A stretch of 64,000 bases of DNA from WTFY01 sp011523795. Lineage in GTDB: Bacteria; Pseudomonadota; Gammaproteobacteria; UBA4575. A program made the position numbers and the translations under genes. How positions within the stretch are numbered: the stretch's first letter is position 1; every line of letters starts with the position of its first letter. This document shows, piece by piece, positions 44,541 to 52,080 of the stretch. The stretch is taken from NCBI GenBank assembly GCA_965207475.1, contig OZ242278.1:1674001-1738000 (forward strand). The letters are read 5' to 3'. The notes below the pieces were generated by a model. It was not told the origin of the DNA. It made no database searches and saw only the letters and a list, made by a program, of their open reading frames with translations.

Positions 44541-45296
44541 ATGCGCTATACGTTCGATACATCTGAAGTGGATTCAGGCCGTCGCGGCTTTACCCTGGGG
44601 GCTGTTGCCTTGGGGGGGTTGTCCATTGCTCCAGGGATATTTTTATATCATTCTGCAAGTGCGAAACCTGCAGATCAACCTGTTTCGAACAAGCAGCGGT
44701 GGGGGATGCTGGTTAACACGAATGTTTGTCAGGAAGATTGCAGTGCATGCGTGACTGCATGCAATGAAGAGAACGGCCTATGGAGTTTGGGTCGTCCCGC
44801 AACAGACGCGCAGTGGATCCGAAAACTGAACGTGAAAGACAGGCAAACTGGTCATGTCACCTCATTGCCCATGATGTGTCAGCATTGCGAGCACCCACCC
44901 TGTGTGGATGTCTGTCCAACAAAGGCTTCCTTCCGACGTGAAGATGGAATCGTGCTTGTCAACAAGCATACTTGTATCGGCTGTCGCTACTGCATGATGG
45001 CATGTCCCTACAAGGCACGATCCTTTATCCATGAGCCATTGTACGAGCAGTTGCCACATTCACCTCGCGGCAAGGGGTGTGTGGAAAGTTGCACCTTGTG
45101 TGTGCACAAGGTGGACCGTGGTGATAACAACACTGCATGTGCCGAGGCTTGTGCGAAAGATGGTCATGAAGCGCTTGTTTTTGGGGACCTGAACGACCCA
45201 CATAGCGAGATTTCAAGATTGCTGGAAAAGCATGGAGGTTCGCAGATCAGGGCCGACCTCGGACTCAACACCGGCGTGCGTTATCAGGGAATCTGA
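44541..45296 (+). CDS. dsrO: DsrO, periplasmic iron-sulfur subunit with Tat signal
   Basis: 251 residues. The twin-arginine segment GRRGFTLG is followed by a hydrophobic stretch ending near SASAKPA. Four cysteine groups for [4Fe-4S] clusters are visible (CQEDCSACVTACNEE, CQHCEHPPCVDVCP, CIGCRYCMMACP, CTLCVHKV...CAEAC). It transfers electrons between DsrJ and DsrP. Confidence 0.96.
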   Translation: MRYTFDTSEVDSGRRGFTLGAVALGGLSIAPGIFLYHSASAKPADQPVSNKQRWGMLVNTNVCQEDCSACVTACNEENGLWSLGRPATDAQWIRKLNVKDRQTGHVTSLPMMCQHCEHPPCVDVCPTKASFRREDGIVLVNKHTCIGCRYCMMACPYKARSFIHEPLYEQLPHSPRGKGCVESCTLCVHKVDRGDNNTACAEACAKDGHEALVFGDLNDPHSEISRLLEKHGGSQIRADLGLNTGVRYQGI

Positions 45297-45345
45297 GTCA
45301 TGCCTACATACAAGAGTTCTGTAATTTTCTGCTAAAGGCATAGTT

Positions 45346-46557
45346 ATGGAAAGTGTCCGCTTCAGTTCTGTCGATGCAAGATCCGTCCAGTACTGGCTTT
45401 TGCTTGGCGCGTTGGCACTGACTGCGTTGGTGGGTTATTTGGCTGCACACCATATGGATGTAGAGGGTCATCATATAACAGGAATGAACAATCAGGTTGT
45501 GTGGGGTTTTCCGCACGTGGTGGCCGTTTTTCTTATAGTAGCTGCTTCCGGATCTCTGAACGTTGCTTCAATCTCTTCAGTATTCGGCAAAATCGATTAC
45601 AAGCCGCTTGCACGCCTGTCGGGCTTACTGGCTATTGCTCTGCTGGTAGGAGGCTTGATCATACTGGTACTGGACCTGGGTCGCCCGGACCGGTTGATCG
45701 TTGCCATGACTGTGTACAACTTCAAGTCAATATTTGCCTGGAACATATTTCTGTATATCGGGTTTATCGTTGTCACCTTTGTATACCTGTGGATGATGAT
45801 GGAGCGGAAAATGAACCGGTTTGTTAAACCGGCAGGGTTTATCGCTTTCATATGGAGGCTGATTCTCACCACAGGCACCGGGTCTATTTTTGGGTTTCTA
45901 GTTGCACGTCAGGCGTACGATGCCGCAATCATGGCGCCACTATTCATCATTATGTCGTTTGCTTTTGGTCTTGCAGTTTTTTTACTCGTACTGCAGGCAA
46001 GCTATGCGGGGACAGGCAGACCACTGGGTGATGCAATATTGCGCAAGCTTAAGATACTCCTGGGCATCTTTGTTGCGGCAGTACTGTATTTCGTGTTGGC
46101 ATACCACCTGACCAACTTATATGCCACAGAACATCATGGTGTCGAGCATTTCGTTCTTATTGGCGGGGGGATCTACACTTTCCTGTTCTGGTTTGTACAG
46201 GTGTTTGCAGGTTGTGTACTGCCCCTCGTGCTGATTTTCATCAAGCCTTTCAGTCAGTCGAGGCATATGGTTTCGGTTGCTTCTCTGTTGGTAATTGTAG
46301 GCGGTATGGCACAGCTATACGTCATCATAATTGGTGGACAAGCTTATCCCCTGGTACTTTTCCCGGGAATGGAGGAAAGCAGCAGTTTCTTTGATGGTGT
46401 TGTAGCACAATATGCGCCAAGTATATTTGAGATTTTGCTGGGTGCTGGGGGCATATGTCTTGCCCTAGCTATCGTCACAGTGGGCATTGCCGTGCTTGAA
46501 TTTTTACCTGAAAGCCTGTCCGACAAGGCACTTAAGCTGGAGTCTGCAACGACTTAA
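45346..46557 (+). CDS. dsrP: DsrP, NrfD-family integral membrane subunit
   Basis: 403 residues with about ten hydrophobic helices and no cofactor-binding cysteines, as expected for NrfD-like quinone-interacting proteins. The block VLDLGRPDRLIVAMTVYNFKSIFAWN is characteristic. It completes DsrMKJOP and exchanges electrons with quinones. dsrN follows after 34 bases. Confidence 0.96.
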   Translation: MESVRFSSVDARSVQYWLLLGALALTALVGYLAAHHMDVEGHHITGMNNQVVWGFPHVVAVFLIVAASGSLNVASISSVFGKIDYKPLARLSGLLAIALLVGGLIILVLDLGRPDRLIVAMTVYNFKSIFAWNIFLYIGFIVVTFVYLWMMMERKMNRFVKPAGFIAFIWRLILTTGTGSIFGFLVARQAYDAAIMAPLFIIMSFAFGLAVFLLVLQASYAGTGRPLGDAILRKLKILLGIFVAAVLYFVLAYHLTNLYATEHHGVEHFVLIGGGIYTFLFWFVQVFAGCVLPLVLIFIKPFSQSRHMVSVASLLVIVGGMAQLYVIIIGGQAYPLVLFPGMEESSSFFDGVVAQYAPSIFEILLGAGGICLALAIVTVGIAVLEFLPESLSDKALKLESATT

Positions 46558-46591
46558 TCGGGCAGACCTGTAACGTGCTTTATACTGCGCT

Positions 46592-47950
46592 GTGGCTCAT
46601 GTCTTAATATCCGCTGCTCACAAGTCATCTGGCAAGACTGTATTGAGTGCAGGTATCTGCGCTGCACTACACGACAAGGGATTGACGGTCCAGACTTTCA
46701 AAAAAGGTCCCGATTACATCGACCCGATGTGGCTGAGCCGGGCATCACACCGTAACTGTTACAACCTTGATTTCTGGACCCAAACGGACCGGGAAATTAT
46801 TTCCATGTTTGCGAAACAGGTGGATGGTGCTGATATTGGTGTAGTCGAGGCCAACAAGGGCCTGCATGACGGCCTGTCTGAAGATGGCCGAGACAGTAAT
46901 GCAGCACTGGCAAGGCTGCTCAAGGCACCTGTTGTGTTGATTCTAGACACACGTGGCACAATTCGGGGCGTGGCTCCCCTTGTATTGGGTTACCAGCAGT
47001 TTGATCCAGAGATCAAGGTTGCCGGAGTGATTTTGAATTTTGTTGGAGGTGACCGGCATGCAGCCAAGTTGATTCGTGTCATGGAGAACTACACGGATGT
47101 GCCTGTAGTCGGGACCGTGTACCGGAATGATGAACTTGAACTGGTAGAGCGTTATCTGGGACTGAAGCCAAGCAACGAAGATTTGCGTGCAGGAAGCCAC
47201 ATTGAGAAAATTTCGAAGGTAGTTGCAGAGCAGGTAAACCTTGACCGGATAGAGCAAATCGCAAACTCAGCACCTCCTGTCCCGAGCGTGGAAGCACCAG
47301 CCTTGGTGATGTCGAATTGCAGGCTCAGGATTGCTTATGCATGTGACGAGGCCTTCGGTTTCTACTATGCGGATGATCTGGACACCTTCTCTCAACTGGG
47401 AGCGGAAATGGTTCCGTTTGACGTATTGCACGACACCAGCCTGCCTGAAGCAGATGCATTATTTCTAGGAGGGGGTTTCCCGGAAATGAATATGCATAAG
47501 CTGGCAGCAAATGTTTCAATGAAACGCGCAGTTCGGGAGGCTGTTGAACAAGGGATGCCGGCATATGCTGAATGTGGGGGTCTTATGTATCTGTGTAATT
47601 CAATCAAATTTAAAGCCGTGCAGTGCGATATGGTGGGCGTCATTGATGCGGATTGTGAGATGCATGAAAAGCCCATAGGACGCGGTTACACAGTCCTGCA
47701 AAAAAGACCTCAGCATTTATGGTCAAGCAACATCAAGCATCCTGTGCCTGGGCATGAGTTTCATTACTCAACATTAAGAGATCTTGCTGACTATGAGTAC
47801 TCCTATGAAGTCCAACGTGGCTTTGGAGTGGATGGGCAGTTTGACGGACTTCGGTACAAAAATCTTCTTGCCTGCTACAGTCATCAGAGAAATACACAGC
47901 GCAACCAGTGGATTCCTGACTTTATTGAATTTATAAAATCGTGTTCCTGA
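46592..47950 (+). CDS. dsrN: DsrN, siroheme amidase (cobyrinate a,c-diamide synthase-like)
   Basis: 452 residues from a GTG. The P-loop ISAAHKSSGKTVLSAG is followed by the dethiobiotin-synthetase-like domain. The C-terminal glutamine amidotransferase domain has its Cys in YAECGGLMYL. In dsr clusters it amidates siroheme to the siroheme amide used by DsrAB. The position directly after dsrP supports DsrN over CobB. Confidence 0.94.
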   Translation: MAHVLISAAHKSSGKTVLSAGICAALHDKGLTVQTFKKGPDYIDPMWLSRASHRNCYNLDFWTQTDREIISMFAKQVDGADIGVVEANKGLHDGLSEDGRDSNAALARLLKAPVVLILDTRGTIRGVAPLVLGYQQFDPEIKVAGVILNFVGGDRHAAKLIRVMENYTDVPVVGTVYRNDELELVERYLGLKPSNEDLRAGSHIEKISKVVAEQVNLDRIEQIANSAPPVPSVEAPALVMSNCRLRIAYACDEAFGFYYADDLDTFSQLGAEMVPFDVLHDTSLPEADALFLGGGFPEMNMHKLAANVSMKRAVREAVEQGMPAYAECGGLMYLCNSIKFKAVQCDMVGVIDADCEMHEKPIGRGYTVLQKRPQHLWSSNIKHPVPGHEFHYSTLRDLADYEYSYEVQRGFGVDGQFDGLRYKNLLACYSHQRNTQRNQWIPDFIEFIKSCS

Positions 47951-48005
47951 GAATGTATTACAATGGCCCCTTTCCTGCGGAGTGGGCAATGGCAGGCGAG
48001 ATAAA

Positions 48006-48332
48006 GTGTCTATAAAAATGACAAAAGCTGCTGCGGATCAGGCAAAAAAATCTGCATTAGAAGCGCAACTGGATAATATTCCCCTGCGAATCGCTGCCAC
48101 CCTCAACAAGGACAACAGTATTCACTACGGGATGGGCTTTGATGATATCGGGAGTGGCGACGAGAAGGATTTTCATTTTGAATCCAATGGTGTCGCGCTC
48201 GTAGTAGCTGAGTCCAGTCTTGATTTGCTGGACGGGACCACAATCGATTTTGTCGAACTCGAATCCAAGCAGTTTCATTTCGTATTCCTCAACCCCAATG
48301 ACCCGAATTATTCACCGCCTACCGAAGAATAG
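48006..48332 (+). CDS. dsrR: DsrR, A-type-scaffold-like protein without cysteines
   Basis: 108 residues from a GTG at 48006 with GGCGAG upstream; a longer frame from GTG 47982 is possible. The IscA/HesB fold is seen in LRIAATLNKDNSIHYGMGFDD and ELESKQFHFVFLNPNDPNY, a DsrR end. The three cluster cysteines of A-type proteins are absent, as known for DsrR. In Allochromatium it affects dsr gene expression after transcription. Last gene of the dsr operon. Confidence 0.9.
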   Translation: MSIKMTKAAADQAKKSALEAQLDNIPLRIAATLNKDNSIHYGMGFDDIGSGDEKDFHFESNGVALVVAESSLDLLDGTTIDFVELESKQFHFVFLNPNDPNYSPPTEE

Positions 48333-48772
48333 AGCAGGCTGGATACAAGACGGTAACAGTCGGGGAGGGCCGATAAGTATTAAATGCTATAGCTCGTTTT
48401 CAAACAGCTTCCCTAGCCAGGTATCGCCAACCTCAAGCTTCGCTCGACGCAAGGTGACTTAAAACTTCATAGCAATTGCTATTATTAAAATAATGCATGG
48501 GATTACCATTGCGGCAACAACCAGCATTGTTTTTGTCATCTCACTCATAGTCTTTCTCCTGTAATTTTCCAAATCCCAAAATTTTTCGAACTATAACCTC
48601 GTGACACGATCGACTGCCAGTAACATCCTGAGTGGAAGTCGAAAGGGCTTGATTACGGCTAGAGGTGGTTTTCAATACGCATATAATTTCAATACTGGTA
48701 AAGTATCAGTTAATAATGACGCGTACAACATGGTGTCGCGAAATGTTCACTCCGTTCATACTGGGCCTGTAA
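48333..48772. other. Region between dsrR and the sensor kinase gene
   Basis: About 440 bases. They hold only a minus-strand 29-residue gene (48459-48548) and, on the plus strand, a perfect TATAAT at about 48682-48687 that may serve the kinase gene, though no -35 is evident. No terminator with a T-run is seen after dsrR. A plus-strand open frame at 48601-48798 does not look like a protein. Confidence 0.4.
48459..48548 (-). CDS. 29-residue single-helix membrane protein
   Basis: Starts MSEMTKTMLVVAAMV and continues as one hydrophobic helix to MKF at the end. AGGAG lies about 7 bases before the ATG, in the right place for a real start. It is convergent with dsrR. It looks like the small-subunit proteins of membrane complexes. 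Function unknown. Confidence 0.6.
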   Translation of the reverse strand: MSEMTKTMLVVAAMVIPCIILIIAIAMKF

Positions 48773-50146
48773 ATGCTGCAGGACATCAAGCCAAGTGAGT
48801 TCCTGACAGCCTTACGAGCATGGACTCAAAAAATCCGGGCAGGCGAGCTTTCCGCTCGCATTCCAGACCGTTCACCGCCAGATGTATCTGAACTGGGCCA
48901 GGATATCAATTTCGTAGCCGAGATGCTGGAATCCCTGTCCAGAGACGCCGAGATACAGTTGCAGCGACACACCGAGCATATTGCGCGTAAAAACAAATCC
49001 CTGAAGATACTGTATGACGTGGTTACCAGCATCAATATGTCTAGGAATGTACATGAACTGCTTACACGTTTCCTGCATACCATGACTGAACTGGTTGACG
49101 CACGAGGGGCTGCTGTTTACCTGGAGGCAAAAAAAAACACGTTTTCGCTGATTGCTGAAACCGGCATAGCGGCAACATTAAGTGAAGGATCTCCGTACCT
49201 ACCAGAAAGTGCACGAGCTTCTGATGAGAAGGAGGCGATTCCAATCAGGGTGATACCTATTCCTGATCAGACTGGTCGTCAGTGCGGCTTGGCAGGCGAG
49301 AGGCTTTCCATTCTGATCATCCCGTTGCAGTATCGAGGGAAGGCCCTTGGTGTGTATAACCTGTACATTGATGGAGACCAGTTCAAAAGCGATGGAGAGT
49401 ATGAAGAATTATTTACAAGTATGGGAAGGCACCTTGGAATTGCAGTGGAAAAAGCGCGTTTGGATAAGGAAGCCAATGCTTTGTCCATTATGCGAGAGAG
49501 GACCAATATTGCCAATGAATTACATGACTCGCTTGCGCAAACATTGGCAAGCATCAAGTACCAGGTAAGAGTGTTGGATGAAACGATACACCAGGAAGAC
49601 GAAGCAGCGACTTGGCAGGAGCTGGAGCGTATTGAATCCACCATAGATGAAGCGCATACAGAGTTACGTACACTTATTGCACATTTCCGTATGCCAATTG
49701 GTGAAAGCAGTCTGACGGTCTCGGTCGAACAGGTCATAGAGCGATTTAAACAGGACTGTGATGACGTGCAGGTGTACCTGCAAAAAGAGTGGCCTGATAC
49801 CACCCTGCCGCCACAGATTGAACTGCAGGTGCTGCGTGTCATTCAGGAGGCCCTCACCAATGTGCGCAAGCACAGTGAAGCCGATACTGTGCGCGTGCTT
49901 ATGCGGGGTGACACAGAAGGCCACTATACGATTTTGATAGAAGATGATGGAGTGGGCATTACAGATCTTGAAAAGCAGGATTCTGTCGGAGAACATGTCG
50001 GGATCAGCATCATGCAGGATCGTGCAGACCGAATTGGTGGTACACTGACCGTTGACGGGGAGCTGGGTGAAGGTGTACAGGTCCGATTTGAGTTTGACTA
50101 CTTGCCGGGTGATCTCAAGGATGATATCCAGTACGAAATGGTGTGA
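48773..50146 (+). CDS. Soluble NarX-like sensor histidine kinase with GAF domain
   Basis: 457 residues without membrane helices. A HAMP-like start (LTALRAWTQKIRAGELSARIP, coiled coil to about residue 85) leads into a GAF domain (about 90-240). Next come the HisKA_3 box IANELHDSLAQTLASIKYQ with the phosphorylated His, and an HATPase domain (VIQEALTNVRKHSEA, IEDDGVGI, GISIMQDRADRIGG). It differs from NarX in lacking the periplasmic sensor, so it should sense a cytoplasmic or redox signal. The regulator gene follows after 10 bases. Confidence 0.9.
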   Translation: MLQDIKPSEFLTALRAWTQKIRAGELSARIPDRSPPDVSELGQDINFVAEMLESLSRDAEIQLQRHTEHIARKNKSLKILYDVVTSINMSRNVHELLTRFLHTMTELVDARGAAVYLEAKKNTFSLIAETGIAATLSEGSPYLPESARASDEKEAIPIRVIPIPDQTGRQCGLAGERLSILIIPLQYRGKALGVYNLYIDGDQFKSDGEYEELFTSMGRHLGIAVEKARLDKEANALSIMRERTNIANELHDSLAQTLASIKYQVRVLDETIHQEDEAATWQELERIESTIDEAHTELRTLIAHFRMPIGESSLTVSVEQVIERFKQDCDDVQVYLQKEWPDTTLPPQIELQVLRVIQEALTNVRKHSEADTVRVLMRGDTEGHYTILIEDDGVGITDLEKQDSVGEHVGISIMQDRADRIGGTLTVDGELGEGVQVRFEFDYLPGDLKDDIQYEMV

Positions 50147-50156
50147 AATCTGAATT

Positions 50157-50834
50157 ATGCTATCCAATATGAAGTTGCGGATTATAGTAATTGATGACCA
50201 CACCCTGTTTCGTGAAGGCTTGGAAAGCCTGTTAAGCCGACATGGAATAGAGGTTGTTGCCTCGGTAAGCGATGGTCAGGAGGGGATCAGGGCAGCACAA
50301 GAAAAACAACATGACCTGGTATTGCTGGATATGAGAATGCCCGGGATGTCGGGCCTTGAAGTGCTGAATCAATTCCAGCAACTGAAGCTTCAGGCACCAA
50401 TAGTCATGCTGACAACCAGTGGTGATGAGCGTGATCTGGTCGAAGCCTTGAGAAACGGGGCCAAGGGTTACCTGCTGAAGGACATGGAACCTGATAATGT
50501 GGTTGCAGCTTTGCGCGAGATTGTCAGGGGCGAAACGGTTGTAGCGCCTAATTTGACCCAGATCTTGGCCAAGGTGGTGAAAGGTGAAGACCCTCTGGAA
50601 TCCAAGCAGAGTCCGCTTGACAACCTGACACCGCGTGAACGGGAAATTCTCAGCTTGTTGGCAGAAGGTCAAAGCAACAAGGTCATTGCAAGAAATCTGG
50701 GCATCTCGGACGGCACTGTCAAGCTGCACGTGAAAGCCATTCTAAGAAAGCTGGACATACACTCGCGCGTGGAGGCCGCAGTAATTGCCGTAGAACAAGG
50801 GCTCAGAGCCAAAAAAACCTACACAGACAGTTAG
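50157..50834 (+). CDS. NarL/FixJ-family response regulator
   Basis: 225 residues (M5 at 50169 is an alternative start). The receiver domain has Asp58 in LVLLDMRMPG, and the C-terminal LuxR-type HTH reads LTPREREILSLLAEGQSNKVIARNLGISDGTVKLHVKAILRKL. It is the partner of the kinase upstream. The position just after the dsr operon makes it a candidate regulator of dsr, but no binding site is proven. Confidence 0.93.
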   Translation: MLSNMKLRIIVIDDHTLFREGLESLLSRHGIEVVASVSDGQEGIRAAQEKQHDLVLLDMRMPGMSGLEVLNQFQQLKLQAPIVMLTTSGDERDLVEALRNGAKGYLLKDMEPDNVVAALREIVRGETVVAPNLTQILAKVVKGEDPLESKQSPLDNLTPREREILSLLAEGQSNKVIARNLGISDGTVKLHVKAILRKLDIHSRVEAAVIAVEQGLRAKKTYTDS

Positions 50835-50887
50835 AAACCCCTCTTTTTCAAATGGTTCCTGCCTGAATTTAGTGGACCCGTATCCCG

Positions 50888-51355
50888 ATGAAAACATTCA
50901 AGCAGCTTGTGAGTGAACATGAAAAGCTCGTCGATGAGATATTACCTTGGGATCTTGAGCAGAAACTCTCATGCAGTCACGGGCTCCTTGTATTGGACAT
51001 ACGTGAACCTGAGGAATTCGCAGCAATGCATATAGCAGGCTCCATTAATGTCCCGCGGGGAACACTGGAAGCAGCATGTGATTACGGCTACAGCGAAACT
51101 GTGCCCGAGCTTGTTGAAGCCCGCAAAAAAGAAATAGTTGTCGCCTGTCGTTCCGGAAACCGCAGTATATTGGCGGCCTACACCATGCAACTGATGGGTT
51201 ATGAGAAGGTTGCCTCGTTAAAAACAGGCCTGAAAGGCTGGACCGACTACGAGCAGCCTCTGGTCGATCTAAGCAATGATGAAATTGACCCGGATTTCGC
51301 AGAAGCCTGTTTGAGTCCCGACATTGCTCCTGAACAGCAAAAGCCGGTTCGGTGA
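50888..51355 (+). CDS. Single-domain rhodanese sulfurtransferase
   Basis: 155 residues with the catalytic Cys87 in the loop VVACRSGNRS. LVLDIREPEEFAAMHIAGSINVPRG is the typical rhodanese start. No signal peptide, so cytoplasmic. Rhodaneses can feed persulfide sulfur toward TusA or DsrEFH, which fits the neighbourhood. It follows the regulator by 53 bases. Confidence 0.92.
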   Translation: MKTFKQLVSEHEKLVDEILPWDLEQKLSCSHGLLVLDIREPEEFAAMHIAGSINVPRGTLEAACDYGYSETVPELVEARKKEIVVACRSGNRSILAAYTMQLMGYEKVASLKTGLKGWTDYEQPLVDLSNDEIDPDFAEACLSPDIAPEQQKPVR

Positions 51356-51400
51356 GACAAGCCCTGCAGCGGCACCAGGCCTGGATTCCAGAAACGATTT

Positions 51401-51754
51401 TTAGTTGTAATGCTTGTGGTATTTGCGGCGGGTGCCTGAGCGCTGCACGATCACGCCGCGAATGGCATTAAGACCTGAAACCTCGATCGTTTCATACCCT
51501 TCGTTCAGAGCCCTGAGCATGTAGCGTCCATCCTCTATGACCAACTGGCGAAAAATGTATTCGTCATTGACCATGGCCAGTACATAACAGCCGCTTTTCA
51601 CAGCTGCAGCAGAATCAATGATGATGATGCTTCCATCCTTGAATTCAGGTTCCATGCTGTCACCTAAAACACGCAGGGCAAACGGCTCCGAATTTGCACA
51701 CCCGCCGTGATCGGCCAGGTCTGCCTGCAGGGGGATAGTTTTGGGGTTGGTCAT
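51401..51754 (-). CDS. S24/LexA-like peptidase-fold protein without DNA-binding domain
   Basis: 117 residues from the ATG at 51754; the frame extends to 51814. The Ser33 block LRVLGDSMEPEFKDGSIIIID is that of S24 peptidases, but the Lys position is Arg69 in EYIFRQL. No helix-turn-helix precedes it. It may be a self-cleavage remnant or a stand-alone regulator partner. It is divergent from nrdA. Confidence 0.75.
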   Translation of the reverse strand: MTNPKTIPLQADLADHGGCANSEPFALRVLGDSMEPEFKDGSIIIIDSAAAVKSGCYVLAMVNDEYIFRQLVIEDGRYMLRALNEGYETIEVSGLNAIRGVIVQRSGTRRKYHKHYN

Positions 51755-51917
51755 GGCCGTATTGTACAGGGAAGTTGCCGTGTCATTTTGGTGTGTGGCA
51801 TTCCAGATTATCAAAAAATTTTATCAACTTAACCCTTGGGTTTTAATAAAACGCCTCCGGTTTTGTAACCTCGCGATTATTCAGGGGTTTTGCTTGTCGA
51901 AATAATTTGGAATTCTC

Positions 51918-51965
51918 CCCCACATATCGGGTCATGAGAATTTTCTTTATACAATATATTGTGTA
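51918..51965 (+). promoter_or_regulatory. Two probable NrdR boxes upstream of nrdA
   Basis: Box 2 contains the perfect 12-base palindrome ACAATATATTGT (51951-51962) followed by GTA, close to the NrdR consensus. A weaker palindromic box, CCC...GGG around CACATATC, is centred 31 bases upstream (about 51918-51933), the usual spacing. TATACT at 51964-51969 is a possible -10, so NrdR binding would block nrdAB. Confidence 0.6.
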
Positions 51966-52080
51966 TACTACGAGACGCCCGTCACCCTGTTTGCATGAAG
52001 GGCTTGGAGGAGGCAATCAGGGGGTAAACGGGAAATTGCACGAAAACGAATAATTCGAACATGTTTTGCCAGAGAACCAG

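Noticed and set aside
48601..48798. 65-codon open frame before the kinase gene
   Set aside because: Overlaps the kinase start, has no ribosome site and a composition unlike a protein; better read as promoter region.
51401..51814. Prophage repressor as a sign of a prophage
   Set aside because: No DNA-binding domain and no phage genes nearby; neighbours are nrdA and a rhodanese.
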